Source: Mansonella perstans | Taxonomy: Eukaryota > Nematoda > Chromadorea > Rhabditida > Onchocercidae | Length of the DNA stretch: 64,000 nt | Direction: 5' to 3' | Assembly: GCA_037074765.1 (NCBI GenBank) | Contig: JBAMDO010000030.1 | Location: 310,001-374,000, forward strand | Shown: piece by piece, positions 22,201-33,845 of the stretch | Layout of the letters: each line of letters opens with the position of its first letter | Numbering within the stretch: the stretch's first letter is position 1 | Made by a program: the position numbers and the translations under genes | Notes under the pieces: generated by a model | What the model was told of the DNA's origin: nothing | The model's input: only the letters and a program-made list of their open reading frames with translations | Databases searched by the model: none

Positions 22201-25200
22201 TTGATTGGTGGCAAGCAGCGTTGAACCATCCTGAAAAAGTATAGTTAAAGTTAAAGGATAATAAGGTGTGGTTGTGAATGATGGGTAAGCAGCGAGTGGT
22301 GAAATAGTAATTAGAGATTCTGGATATTGTAATTATAGAGATCTCGTTATTGTGAATAGGGGATAAGGAACATCGAGTGAAATAGTAATTAGAGATCCTG
22401 GATATTACCTGGAGAACAGGGGAACATGCTTATTTCATTCATCTTTGTCTTTTGTGAGATAATATGACTCTTAAGAATTATTTTGCAAGTGCACATAACT
22501 ACAGTAATCATCATAATCGTAATAAAGTGATACTTGAATAGAAGAAGAAATTAATTCTTCTGGAAAAAGGGAATTTGTTGTGATTGTGTAGATGATTTGC
22601 TATGGACTGTTTTCTATCCGGTCTATCCGGTTGTTAGCACTACCGGAGTGCGATTTTAAATCTTTTCACAATAAAAATTCATTAATTTATTCACTCAAGT
22701 CTGCATAGTTTTTCCGTCTACATATAGCTTTTTACTCTTCTGGCGGTGATTGTTCATGTTGATTAGTTATTTAGGATCAGACTTGAAGTTTAAATATGAA
22801 TATTGAAGTTTTAAATATTGAAGTGTGAATATCATTCGAAGTTTAAATGAAGATGAAATTCAGGATCAGACTTGAAATTTAAATGAATATGAAATTCGCG
22901 GCAATATCGTCGCCAAACTATGGTATCTGATATCTTTGCCATTTAGTGGAAGATGATGTAATTAATTAGAGTACGGACTTGATTATTGTCTTGCATTCTG
23001 CAAATCTAAACTGTTTGTTAATTAGAAGATGAAAGAGAAGCTTTAATATAGAGGACAGAATCTACCAATCTTTAAGCGAAGGAATTGAAGTTCCGGAATC
23101 TTTTTGTTGTGAGGAAATAACAAATAAGCGTAGAATCTATTTAAACCATAGAATCGTAAAATCTGTTTAAAAAAAATTAGTATGGACTGTTGATTTCATA
23201 AATTATCGATATTTTCATGAGTAAGAATTGGCATATTCTTAATGAATTAGTGTTCCTCACGGTCAATTAATTAAATAAAGGAACAGTTGTTGGGGAATCT
23301 TTGCAGGCCCACGATACAGCTATTCGTGCCTTAAAATGGTCACACAACGATCAATGGCTTGTATCAGCGGATCACGATGGTTTTGTGAAGTATTGGCAAC
23401 CAAATATGAATAATGTGCATATGTATCAAGCACATAAGGATGAGGCCATCCGATCCATTAGGTTTCCTTTGAATTGCATCATTAAGTTTTATTTTGAAAG
23501 GCTGAAATTGAATCGAGAAAGGTTCCACTTCGATTTATTGGTTTCTTACCATTTCCACTTCGATTTATTGGTTTTCTTACCATTTCCACTTCGATTTATT
23601 GAGTTTCTTACCATTTCCACTTCGATTTATTGGCCATCTTACCATTTCCGCTTCGATTTATCGGGTTTCTTACCATTTCCACTTCGATTCATTGGCTTTC
23701 TTAGCTTTTTGATTTTTAGTTTTGCGCCCACAGATGTGAAAATAGTAACTGCCTCGGATGACGCTACAGCTCGAGTGTGGGATTTCGCTCGATGTGCTGA
23801 AGAAAAAGTACTACGTGGTCATGGATCGGATGTGCGTAGCGTCGATTGGCATCCGCAAAAGGGTTTGATATGCACTGGGTCACGTGATTCACAACAACCG
23901 GTCAAGTTATGGGATCCAAAAACAGGACAATGTCTGTCAACATTGTGAGTTTTTTCAAAACTTTTCTTAGCATTCTAAGTCTTCTAGGGAAAAATACTTT
24001 TTATAAAAGCTTATATGAAGTTTTTTGTCACATACGACTGATATGTCGCCATCAGTGTAGTTTTTTCGAAGTTTTAAAATGAATCGAAATTTAGATTATT
24101 TTTTTAAATTACTGCTTTTGAAGACATGATCATAAAAACTCGGTTATGGCTGTGCAATGGAATAAAAATGGCAATTGGTTATTGACGGGATCACGTGATC
24201 ACTTAATCAAAATGTATGACATCAGAATGATGCGTGAAATGCATACATATAGAGGTCACAAAAAAGAAGTTACAGGTTAGCTCGTAAACATTCAGCAATT
24301 AGTTTTTACAAATAAAAAAATTTTTTCGGAATTTGAATTTCTTTGATTTTATTTAAATTACATTTTTTTATGTCATTTTGCAGCGCTAGCTTGGCATCCG
24401 GTTCATGAAGGTATGTTTGTGAGTGGTGGTGGTGATGGTTCACTGGCTTATTGGCTAGTAAATAACGACAAGGAACTTGGATTTTTGGAACACGCACATG
24501 ACCAGGCTATATGGACACTTGAGTGGCATCCTTTGGGTCATATTCTGGCATCAGGTACGGTACATCAGGTGTTTAAAGAAAACTAAAGTTGTATTAAGCA
24601 GTTCAAAAAATTCAAAATTGGACTTAATATCCAGTTTAGAAATTTAATTTCAAAATTCAGTGGTCTTCCAGTCATCATCATTTTTCAGGTTCTAATGATA
24701 ACAACACGAAATTCTGGGCACGAAATCGTCCAGGTGATACACAGGATGATATTTATGGTTTGGCATCATTTTCTGGCCCAGTATCATCATCGTCAGCAAA
24801 GGAAACGAAAACTGAAATTGCCGACGAAAAAACCTTTATCTCCGTTATTCCAGGTCGGTCAACTGAGTTTTTTTTTTGAATTTGGTTACAAAAGTGTGAT
24901 ACAAAAGATGGGATTTTCCCAGCAAAATATGTTTGAGCGAAGATTGTGTGAAGCGGTTGTATTTCGCTTTTTTTGAAGGTATGGGTTTGGATGATGACGT
25001 ATTTCAAGGAATGCAGAAAAAAGATGCCCGAACAACTGTAGGTGGTCCACCGGTTGGAGGACCTTTGCTATTTCCGGAGGATCCAAACGCACGCCAGCAG
25101 GTAAGTTAATGAGATTGCTGGAAGCGTGAAGAATTTCTTGGAATATGATAATATTTTAGAAGTTAGTTAGTGGGATGGTGGATATATTTTGATTTATTTC

Positions 25201-28075
25201 TTGTCGTTGGTGGGATTGGTGGACGTTTTGATTTATTCCTTGTCATTAGTGGGATCGGTGGACATTTCGACTGACTTCTTGTCACAGCAGTAATAGCGCT
25301 GTAATTAGATATCATTGTCTTGAATACTGGTGATTAAATTAGAGATATAAGACATTAAATAAAGTAATTAATGTTGTTAGACAGTAAGTATCGGCGCAAA
25401 GAGAACTTTGATCAAGCAGCCTCCACCAAAAAAAGCCCAGCGACAGTTTGAACGGATGTGGAACGTTGCAAAGCCTGGTGCATCTGGAAATGATGATTAT
25501 ATGGATGAAATGCCGGATGAAGGGACATTTCGGCGATCCAAGGCTTCTTTGCTTGGACCACCACCACGCTCATTATTATCTTCGAAACGTGAAGAAGGTA
25601 ATCAATCAGTAAATTCGATTCTTTGATTTTTTTCGATATTAATTTCATTTATTATTTTAGCTGTGCAAAAGAACTAGCCATTTTATGTTTATTTGGAAAT
25701 ATTAGTGCGCGCCAAATAATCGCGAACCAAATAACTCGAACAATTATCAAATTAATTGTCATTTTTTTGTAATTGTCAGTTTTTTAGAAGGTCGATCACC
25801 TAGCCCTGGCCCTGGCCACGACAGCAGCAGGAACAGACGTTCTAAAAAAAATGCCACTCATCCTATTGCTGTGTCAGATCATCAGGAGGTTGGTTCGATA
25901 GGTTCTTTACAAATGCCAGCACCTCTAGCTGCACCAACGGTTGTACAGCAATGGCCAACTGCAACACCACCATCTCAACCACCGGTAATACAACAAATTA
26001 CCCCGCAACCAAGTATTCTGGTACCAACCGTACAAAGTACATTTTTATTCTCTTCTTATTTTCGCAGGTTTTTTTGCGCCAATTTTAATAATTTTTAATC
26101 AAATTAGTTTTTCAAGCAATATCGAGCAATAGGATTCTCTAAGAATTCTGGCATAGTACTTGTATTTTCTAGCTTATTGTATTAATTCAACACTACAAGT
26201 TGAAGAGAAGAGACTTTACAGTGACTTTATTTAAATAATCTCCTAAGTTATGTACCCTCCTGTAAAGTAGTGGGATATTTAAATGAACTATCGTTGAAAA
26301 GTAAAACCAACTCCACAAATAACTTCAAGAAATCATTAAAGATGAATCCTAATCCTCTAATTATTATTGAAAGAGACATTAAAATTTTATTAGAAATAAT
26401 ATTTTAATATCTCTTTCTCTATTGCTCCTTCCCATTACTGCTGCTGGAATTCCTTTCACTCTTCATGTACTTCCAGCTCATCAGCATTATCGAATTGTCC
26501 AAAGCTATTATTCTGGTTTTTTCTTAGAATTCTACTTAATTAAGCTCTGCCCATACTACCCTTAAGGTACCATTTATTATCAGTTTCCATTATTTTATTG
26601 ATGAATACTGTTTTTTTTTTTTTTTTTGCAGCACTAACTGCAGCAGTAGCGCAGATGGGAGCAGCTGGTATACCTTTGCCCGCATTGCCAATGCCACCAA
26701 CTATTGGTCCTCTTATTTGGCCACCACCAATTCCGGCTAACCTTACATCGGTACAGACTGCTGCATCATCATCAACCATCCAAAACAGGGTATACTTTCA
26801 GGGAGATAGATTATGCATAGAAATATTTCAGGGTATATTTTCAGAGGAATAGATTATGCACAGAAATATTTTTCCCAAGGCAAATAAAGGGAAAAATAAT
26901 TTTTACCTAGTTTTTTTGTAGTAGTTGCTACTCTTCCGTCCTTTATTTCGTAATTGTGTTTTTTAATTTTAGGATGTAGACTATCGTACTGGACCTCCTG
27001 CCCGTCCATTGCCATCACTTTTACCTTCAAGTAATAGCACTGGTACATCGAATGATGTGGATTTAAGAAATCAGCAACCATCTTCGTCATCTTCACAATC
27101 TCAGAGCTGGCGGTCCGGTGTACAACAATCAGATAGCACATCAATAAACAGCATCGATAAAACATCGAGAACTGCTCCTTCTACAGGTTTCTTAATCGTC
27201 GTGAATTGTTTCCATTCAGAATTCTCTCACAGCAATTAGAAGATTAATGAAACCGAATTATTTAATTTATAACTGTCAGATCAGATCATCCAGAATTCTC
27301 TCATGATAATCTGAAAAATAATGAAATTGAATTATTTAATTCATAACTGTCAGATCAGATCATTCAGAATTCTTTCACGACAATTTGAAAGTTGATGATA
27401 TCGAATTATTTAATTTATAACTATCAGATCAGATCATATATGTATTTTCAGGTGAGGTAGTAAGAATACATGATCCTCGAATAAGAAGAGGAGGAGGATC
27501 TCGAGGAAATGCAACTTCGAGAAATGGAGATGACGAGATAAGGTCAGGAGGAGGGCCTACATCTGGAACTCAAGTACGTGATCCTCGTAGGAGGCCCCAG
27601 TTACGCAATGCCGCGATTGCGTCTAAACAGGCTCGTTTGCTTTAGTTTGAATTCCTTTGATGATTTATTAGGCAATCATTTTCGAATTTCGAAGTTGTGA
27701 CTGAATTTGCAAAATTCTATATCAAAACTTGACGTTTCGAAAGAAAATTCATGTGATGATATTCAGGACGAAGATTTTGATGGTCGTTTCGAAGGAAGTA
27801 GTCATCAAATTCGACGGCGCGTTTGGATGCCAAATATGAATAATGAAGCTGGAGATGGTGGTAGAATTGGTGGGCTTGGTCAATCGATTCCAATGCGATA
27901 TGAATTTGACTGTACGGTTGGTGGTGACTTTGATGATCGCCTTCTCCAACAGCATCACCACCACCAACAGCAATATTCTCCTTATCTACATCAACAACAA
28001 CATACTGGAGGTGGCGGTGGATTAATACGACGAGGAGGAGCAAACCGAAATCGAATTCGTAGGGGAGCTTATTAA
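19210..28075 (+). CDS. pfs-2: WDR33 / PFS-2, pre-mRNA 3'-end processing factor
   Basis: WDR33/Pfs2 is the WD40 subunit of CPSF and helps recognise the AAUAAA poly(A) signal in the nucleus. Seventeen exons: 19210-19323, 19407-19511, 19706-19813, 20285-20458, 20719-20814, 23307-23461, 23720-23944, 24124-24275, 24384-24554, 24689-24853, 24979-25100, 25381-25597, 25788-26036, 26632-26789, 26973-27186, 27452-27573, 27767-28075, for 951 residues. A Ser/Gln-rich leader with a CAG-coded poly-Q is followed by [20 protein letters not shown], then a seven-blade propeller (about 145-450): [64 protein letters not shown]-type repeats. A long Pro/Ser/Gln-rich tail ends in RG-rich sequence. Intron 5 (2.5 kb) contains repeated GAATTGGCTAAC blocks. 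If the GTACGT donor at 27574 is skipped, translation ends at 27645 with a different tail. Intron 6 is stop-free and a multiple of three. Confidence 0.97.
23525..23705. repeat. 31-bp minisatellite in pfs-2 intron 6
   Basis: Six copies of a 30-31 bp unit containing CCACTTCGATTTATTGG and TTCTTACCATTT. The array makes up most of the 258 bp intron. Confidence 0.9.
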
Positions 28076-28080
28076 ATAAA
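28075..28080 (+). terminator. Poly(A) signal overlapping the pfs-2 stop codon
   Basis: AATAAA starts on the last base of the TAA stop (TATTAAATAAAATTG). If used, the 3' UTR would be only about 20-30 bases. A second AATAAA lies near 28503. Confidence 0.4.
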
Positions 28081-28665
28081 ATTGTTGATATTTGTTGTAT
28101 GAGAATCTAAAATCTCTGACCTCAAAGACCTCAAACAGTTCTTCTAAATCTCTGACCTCAAAACATTTGGAATTTAACCAAACTGATTCCTTCTTCAGTA
28201 ACCAAATCATCATATCTGTTTGGCTGAAATATATATGGATTACTTTAAAACAATTTTATACCATCATTGTTCTCTGGATTTCCAATATAAATATTTTTGA
28301 AATTTGAAGTATTAAAGCTGCTGTATTTTCATTCTTTTTTTTTTATTCTGCTTCTGATGGAAATTTTTGTTTTTTTCCTTTTTATGCTTTATTCTGTTCT
28401 TCTGCTGCACCATCTACTTGGGATGAGTGGTAAATTTATTTTGCTTTCTCATTATTTATTTAAAATTTTTCATTTTCACATGAATTTTCAACTGAATACA
28501 TGAAATAAAAAAGTGAAATAAATATCCAACTTGGTCATTTAAGTGATTGAGATAAAAGAGAGCAAATGTTAGTCACTCAATACTCTATGTAAATTGCTCA
28601 AAAATTACTATATCACTCAAAATTAAATTACTAAATTATTCAAATTACTCACTCAATGTACATAC
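28076..28665. other. Convergent intergenic region pfs-2 / mrpl-20
   Basis: 590 bp, AT-rich, containing short duplicated phrases (CTAAATCTCTGACCTCAAA twice near 28107-28165) and TTTATT motifs at 28435 and 28455 that could serve mrpl-20 on the minus strand. No gene was seen. Confidence 0.55.
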
Positions 28666-30035
28666 TCAATACTCGGTAATTTTGAGCTGCCTTGGCGGTT
28701 TCTGATGATTCTCTGCAGCTCCTCGAGGAAATACTTTAGAATGTTCGAATGGAACGCCAAACAATGATTGATCAGTGTACACATTCTTTTGTTCTTCATC
28801 CATGACAACCGGATGTCCTTCTTCCATCGCCATTTGCTTTGTCAACATAACCAAACTCTGATACAACAATCATTTTTAATCGATGCATAATTTTAAAATT
28901 AATTATTTCCGGTGGTGCGATTTAAAACATTGTTTTTTTAATAACATTGCTCAAGCATCCATCACCAAATCATTTAAAATTATTACAGTATAACTTTCAG
29001 TATAACTTTAAAGAGTTCAAGTATAACTTGTATCAGTATCAGTATAACCAGTATAATCTTGAAGGATTCAAGTATAACTTATATCAGTATCAATATAACC
29101 TTGAAGTACAAACCTTGAAAGATTCTGGTTCATAGATTGCAAGCTGCGAGATAACAATGTTGTCTAGCAAGACATGCGCTTTTGCGAGCATTGTCCGAAA
29201 GGGTGCATAATCGAAATGATATTCGGCAAGGGCTGCTTTCACCCGTTCTTCTGCATACTGTAAATCTTCACACAGGTTATATGCAACATTTTAAGAATAG
29301 TGTAAAAAGAAAAGTAGCACACCTTGTTAGCACCTTGTTCCTACAAAAAGGAAAAAACTTACAAATTTCTCCAATTTCGGAGCATCTTCACGTTGCATAT
29401 TCAGATACGTATATAATTTATTCAGTTTACTTAGACCTCTTCGTACGGTAGTTCGTTGGAAACCATACTGCCACTGAAATATTCACCAAAAGAATGTATA
29501 ATCAAAGTGACATTCGTACAAATATGGAAATCATATATATCATAATTGTGTATAATGACACAGTGGAGTGAAAGATATCACATAACATCAAATTCTAGAA
29601 CATAATATCACAATTTATTTCAGACTTAACTCGTTACACTTAATACTACCGTAATACTTGTTAATCTTTTTGATATTTCTTAGCATTACATTTTTTAAAC
29701 ATTAATATAAATAAGCATATTTGCCAAAGCCACAATTCCAGAATATCACAATTTATTTCAGACTTACACTTAACACTACACTACACTTAACACTACCGTA
29801 TATCTCTACCCTATACTTTTTGATATTTCCTAGCATTACGTTTTTTGAATGTTACTATAAATAAGCATATTTACCAAAAACTCTTTTACAATAACAAATT
29901 TTTAACAAAACATACAGCGACAAATCTTCTAAGCTGTTCACGTTTCTGCCATATGTCTGGTTTGATTTTGACATAGAATGGATGATATGGGCTATTGATA
30001 ACGCGTCGTAAAAAGTTCAAGCCACTTGACCTCAT
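28666..30035 (-). CDS. mrpl-20: Mitochondrial ribosomal protein L20 (bL20m)
   Basis: This is a structural protein of the mitochondrial large ribosomal subunit. Four exons on the minus strand: 30035-29916, 29473-29363, 29257-29114, 28857-28666, all phase 0, giving 188 residues. The bL20 signature is seen in exons 2-3: GFQRTTVRRGLSKLNKLYTY, then YAPFRTMLAKAHVLLDNIV and QLAIYEPESFKSL, which parallels the conserved LAIYEP-FKSL of animal MRPL20. The N-terminus is basic (MRSSGLNFLRRVINS), suiting a mitochondrial targeting sequence. A roughly 60-residue tail after the conserved core is longer than in vertebrates. The gene faces the MADF gene head to head across 246 bp. Introns 1 and 3 hold tandem repeats. 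Confidence 0.92.
28960..29112. repeat. CAGTATAAC-type repeats in mrpl-20 intron 3
   Basis: Multiple short copies of AGTATAACTT / CAGTATCAGTATAACC / GATTCAAGTATAACT run up to the end of exon 3, whose donor lies at 29113. Confidence 0.8.
29605..29885. repeat. ~135-bp tandem duplication in mrpl-20 intron 1
   Basis: The blocks CACAATTTATTTCAGACTTA, TTTTTGATATTTCTTAGCAT and ATAAATAAGCATATTTGCCA occur twice in the same order, once from about 29610 and again from about 29748. Confidence 0.85.
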
Positions 30036-30281
30036 TGTTGATCTTGATTGATCCTTGAAAGCTAATCAGTATCCTACCTCAACGAACACGCTAATATCAG
30101 ATTTGTTACCAGAAACTAATTGATACGATTGAGGGCCATGTGAAATTAAGATGCTCAGAAAATGAATGGTCGGGTAGTTATGGTGGGTCGCGTTAAATTA
30201 AGGTGCTCAGAAAATGAATGGTGAAGTGGTGGTGATGTTGGTGACATTGATATTGATTTAGTTGCTCAGTAGAGTGGTCAA
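30036..30281. promoter_or_regulatory. Shared divergent promoter region mrpl-20 / MADF gene
   Basis: Only 246 bp separate two opposed start codons, so both promoters must lie here unless trans-splicing hides longer leaders. A 27-bp element, AAATTAAGATGCTCAGAAAA plus TGAATGG, occurs twice at about 30143-30170 and 30194-30222. Confidence 0.5.
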
Positions 30282-32863
30282 ATGGAGAGTGGTCAGTCTC
30301 CATCACCAGTATACGAGCAAGAGACCGAGACGGATTTGTCCTTGTGAGTTACACACTTACACGGTTTCACTTTACAATGAAGTTATAAAGGATAAGAAGA
30401 TTGTTGGTTTTGTTTTAGGAGAGTATTAAGCCATCATTCAATGGAAGAGCCAGAACCATGCTCCTTCAATTTACGTCTTATCGAAGCTGTTCGTAGTAGT
30501 CGATGTCTTTATGATGCCAAAGATCGTCTGTATCGTTCAGCTGATCATAAGATCAAAGTTTGGAATCGACTTGTCCAGATATTACAATTCGATGGTTTGT
30601 TTTTGCTTTATTCGTACTTTTATTTCAGTTTCTCGTTTTTATATTCTTTATTACTTATTCTTATTCTAGATAGTATCTACATTTATGAATTGGATACAAC
30701 AAAGTTATTCAAGTTATTGTGAATAATTTTACATGATGATGTGAGAGGCTTGAGATGACAAATGCTGACTTCCGCATAGGTATACAACGATTCGTAGCAT
30801 AAAATTCCATGTATGAAACCATTTCCATAGCTATGATATGAACTGACTGAACATATCATGATTAATATACACAATTCGTGGCATAAAATTTGTGCGAAAT
30901 TATTTCCATAGCCATGATATGAACTGTGACTGAGGATATCATGATTAATATACACGATTCGTAGCATAAAATTCCATGTATGAAACCATTTCCATAGCTA
31001 TGATATGAACTGTGACTGAGGATATCATGATCAATATAATTTTCAAGATTATTGTGCTATTGGGTTCATTAGAAATATTATTCTAATCCTTGTCATATTA
31101 ATATTAATTAAGAAATTCCTTTCCATCGTGCTTTGAATTTGTGCGAATAGTTAATTCGATGAACGGATTTGAGATATTAGCATGTTGAGTAATTTTCCAG
31201 GTGATGCACGTACCTTATATAATCGTTGGAAGCAGCTGCGTGACAAATATGGAAAGGAAAAGAAGAAATTAAAGTACGGTGCGGAACATACTGGATGGCA
31301 ATACTTTAAGCATTTAACCTTCTTGGATCCACATATGATTGACCGACAGCAGCAACAGTTTGCCCGTGCTAAAGATGGCAAAGGAGTTTTACTTTCACCT
31401 GGAGGAGTTTGTATTTTATTAACGGTTCCTATTAGTAGTCAGGTTGCTTTCACCCGGAAAAGTTTATATTTTATTAACGGTGGTTGCTATTAGTAATAGC
31501 CAGGAAGCAAAGACATGAAAGATCAAAGAATGGGTAGTTGAATAAGTTAAATAAGTAATTAAGCTGGAAACTGGAAAGATTGTTTAAAACCGATCATTGA
31601 TCCAATTGCAGACTCCACATCACATCGTAATCAACGATCCGACCTTTTCGCTATCACTGATTCAAGAAGTGCAACAACATCCATGTCTTTATGATATCAG
31701 AGATCCCAAATATAGACATTCCGAGTGTCGAAATCAAGCATGGGCTGAAATTATCAAAAATTTGGATTTTCCAGGTCCCCATGGATTTTTTTCCACTGCT
31801 AACAACAGAATTCTCTTTTTTTTTAAGTGGAAAAGTTATAGTTTTGGTATTGTTGCAAACTTTCAATGACAGTTTTCGTTGTGTTTATGCCAAATGAACA
31901 AAATTAATTCCAGGAGACATCAATTCTATTTATAAGCAGTGGAAGAAGGTACGTGATCGTTACGTGAGAGAAAAACGGAAAATACGGATGTCAAGTGCAA
32001 ATGGTGGCGAAGTAGAAGAGTCGCAGTGGGATCTGTTTCCGCAGATGATGTGGATTGATCCTTTTCTGGATGATCGAGCTACGTAAGTAGGCTTTGTATT
32101 CGTAAAGCAATTTTTTAATTTCTATAAAAAGTATTGATGTAAAAGCTTTGCAAATCACGTATTTCATAGTAATTCTTGCAAAAATCATCTTATACATGAA
32201 AAAAAAAATGAAAGAATTCATTTGAGCAATAAATTAGGTTCAATAAATACTTTAAACTGTAAGTAATTAAAACTTGATAAATTAATTAAAACTCTTATCA
32301 GTAATTAAAATTTTTTTAGACATTACTCAAGAAGTGTGAAACGAAAACATGATAGTGAAGAGTTATCCGAAGATGGCTTTTTGGACGATCTAACGGATGG
32401 TCAACAACACAGTGTCTCACAGAATCAATCACCGTATTCTACGGTATTATTACCGGAAGGAATGACTACTATCAAGGGTGAGGAATTGACTAAGTTGACA
32501 ACAAAATCTGTGTTTTAAAAACAAAAAATTTGACTAAATCAAGGTTGATTATCGAAAAATTGTAATGCTATCAAACTAATAGAAGTGAGGAGACACTAGA
32601 ACAGAATGAGTTTCGTTAGCTAACTAAGAAAACTTCCAGGTACTCCCAGAGAAGCAGAGCGGACATCAATAGTCACATCAAGAAGTTTATCGCTGCAGCA
32701 ACGTGATATGAATGCCGTTGATGGTGACAAAGCATTTGCATTAAGTGTAACAGCTGATATGCTTGCACTTCCGGAACATGCTAGGGCAATTGCGAAGGCT
32801 CAAATTCAGAATTGGCTTGATAATTCTAGGCTCTCGCAGCAGATACAGTTTGATTCCAAATAG
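30282..32863 (+). CDS. Two-MADF-domain, BESS-like DNA-binding factor
   Basis: MADF domains are Myb/SANT-like DNA-binding modules of Adf-1-type transcription factors, often paired with a C-terminal BESS protein-interaction motif. Seven exons: 30282-30343, 30419-30594, 31201-31406, 31612-31774, 31914-32082, 32320-32477, 32640-32863, giving 385 residues. MADF1 is at about 33-120 (LRLIEAVRSSRCLYDAKD, LYNRWKQLRDKYGKEKKK, LTFLDPHM). MADF2 is at about 160-245 (SLIQEVQQHPCLYDIRD, IYKQWKKVRDRYVREKRK, MMWIDPFLDD). Near the end DKAFALSVTADMLALP with KAQIQNWL resembles a BESS motif. Likely nuclear. No orthologue name is assigned because C. elegans has many madf genes. Intron 2 is filled by a repeat. Confidence 0.92.
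30780..31045. repeat. ~90-bp tandem repeat in the MADF gene
   Basis: Three copies sharing ATTCGTAGCATAAAATTCCA, CCATTTCCATAGCTATGATA and ATATCATGATTAATATACAC lie in intron 2. Confidence 0.88.
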
Positions 32864-33845
32864 CAGTAGCATTATATTGTACATTGTACAAATATGTTGA
32901 ATCAAATGTCAATATTGTTAGTTAGCTGGGTATATTGTCTTCCCTGAAATTGTCTTTCAGTTCATTGCAGTTGTGTGGTGGATATTATTTTTCAGTTCCC
33001 ATTAGAAGCAAGAAAAATGTATTTCAGTTTTCCTTCACCTTTTATGGAAGTTAATATTAGTTCTCAGTGATTTCCAGTTTTCCCTCACGCTTTCTGAAGT
33101 TATCTTGTAAGCTTCAGTGATCTGATTTTTTATTTTAATATAAAATCAAGCTTCAGGGCTTTTGCGCGCATACAACTGTACTGGAATGTTCAAAAGCGCT
33201 ATACAGAAAAGTTTTCATTCGCATGTCTTGTTATATTTTTTTATGAAATTTTCTGTTCTTCCCAAATGTTTTTATTCGATTTTTTCTTAGTACGGCTTTT
33301 ATTCCCTCTTAAAATTGCATTTGCATAAGATTTGTTGTTGTCCATCTGTGTGTTTATTTCGGGCAGTTAACCAGAGCCAATTGAATTATTTTACTCTTTT
33401 TTGTCAACTGCTTTTTAAAAATGAAATGAAATTCGGGAATAACGTTGCTGACCAAGTTGGTAATAAAAACAATCAGCAAAAATTGCCTAAAAAGGTTAGA
33501 ATAATGGAAAATTTGATAAGTGCAATGATGACAAAGTTGGCGACAATTCGAACTATATGTGAGCGCTGTATATTTCACGAATTACAATAAATGAATATCA
33601 ATTTATACTTTTGAACAGTGATATTTCAGGTATTTAGATGCTAAACAACACTTTCTAGCCATCATTTGAATGTTACTTTAGTTGGAAGTTGTTTTTAAAA
33701 TTTTAAAATGTAGCATTGACAATATTCTTACTTGTGCGGGTCATCGTCTTCAGGTTATTCTTTCCCAGGTCATTTTAGTCGCTTCAGCAAAACGGCACTT
33801 GTCGTTCGTATCGTTCATCGTCTGTTAAATAAAAGTATCGCTGCT
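32864..33845. other. Intergenic region MADF gene / REXO2
   Basis: No independent gene was recognised. Just before the REXO2 ATG, 33765-33845 is open in the same frame and would read HFSRFSKTALVVRIVHRLLN, basic and hydroxylated like a mitochondrial presequence, but it has no ATG. It could be reached by splicing from an upstream exon (acceptor CTTCAG at 33748-33753 or TTCCCAG at 33763-33769). Confidence 0.45.

Noticed and set aside
23301..23948. 215-codon ORF as one exon
   Set aside because: The WD40 homology is interrupted by 86 low-complexity residues that match a repeat with proper GT and AG ends, so it is modelled as an intron, with retention noted as a finding.
27717..28043. 108-codon minus-strand ORF
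   Set aside because: It is antisense to the His/Gln-rich last exon of pfs-2, which is phase-joined to the rest of that gene.
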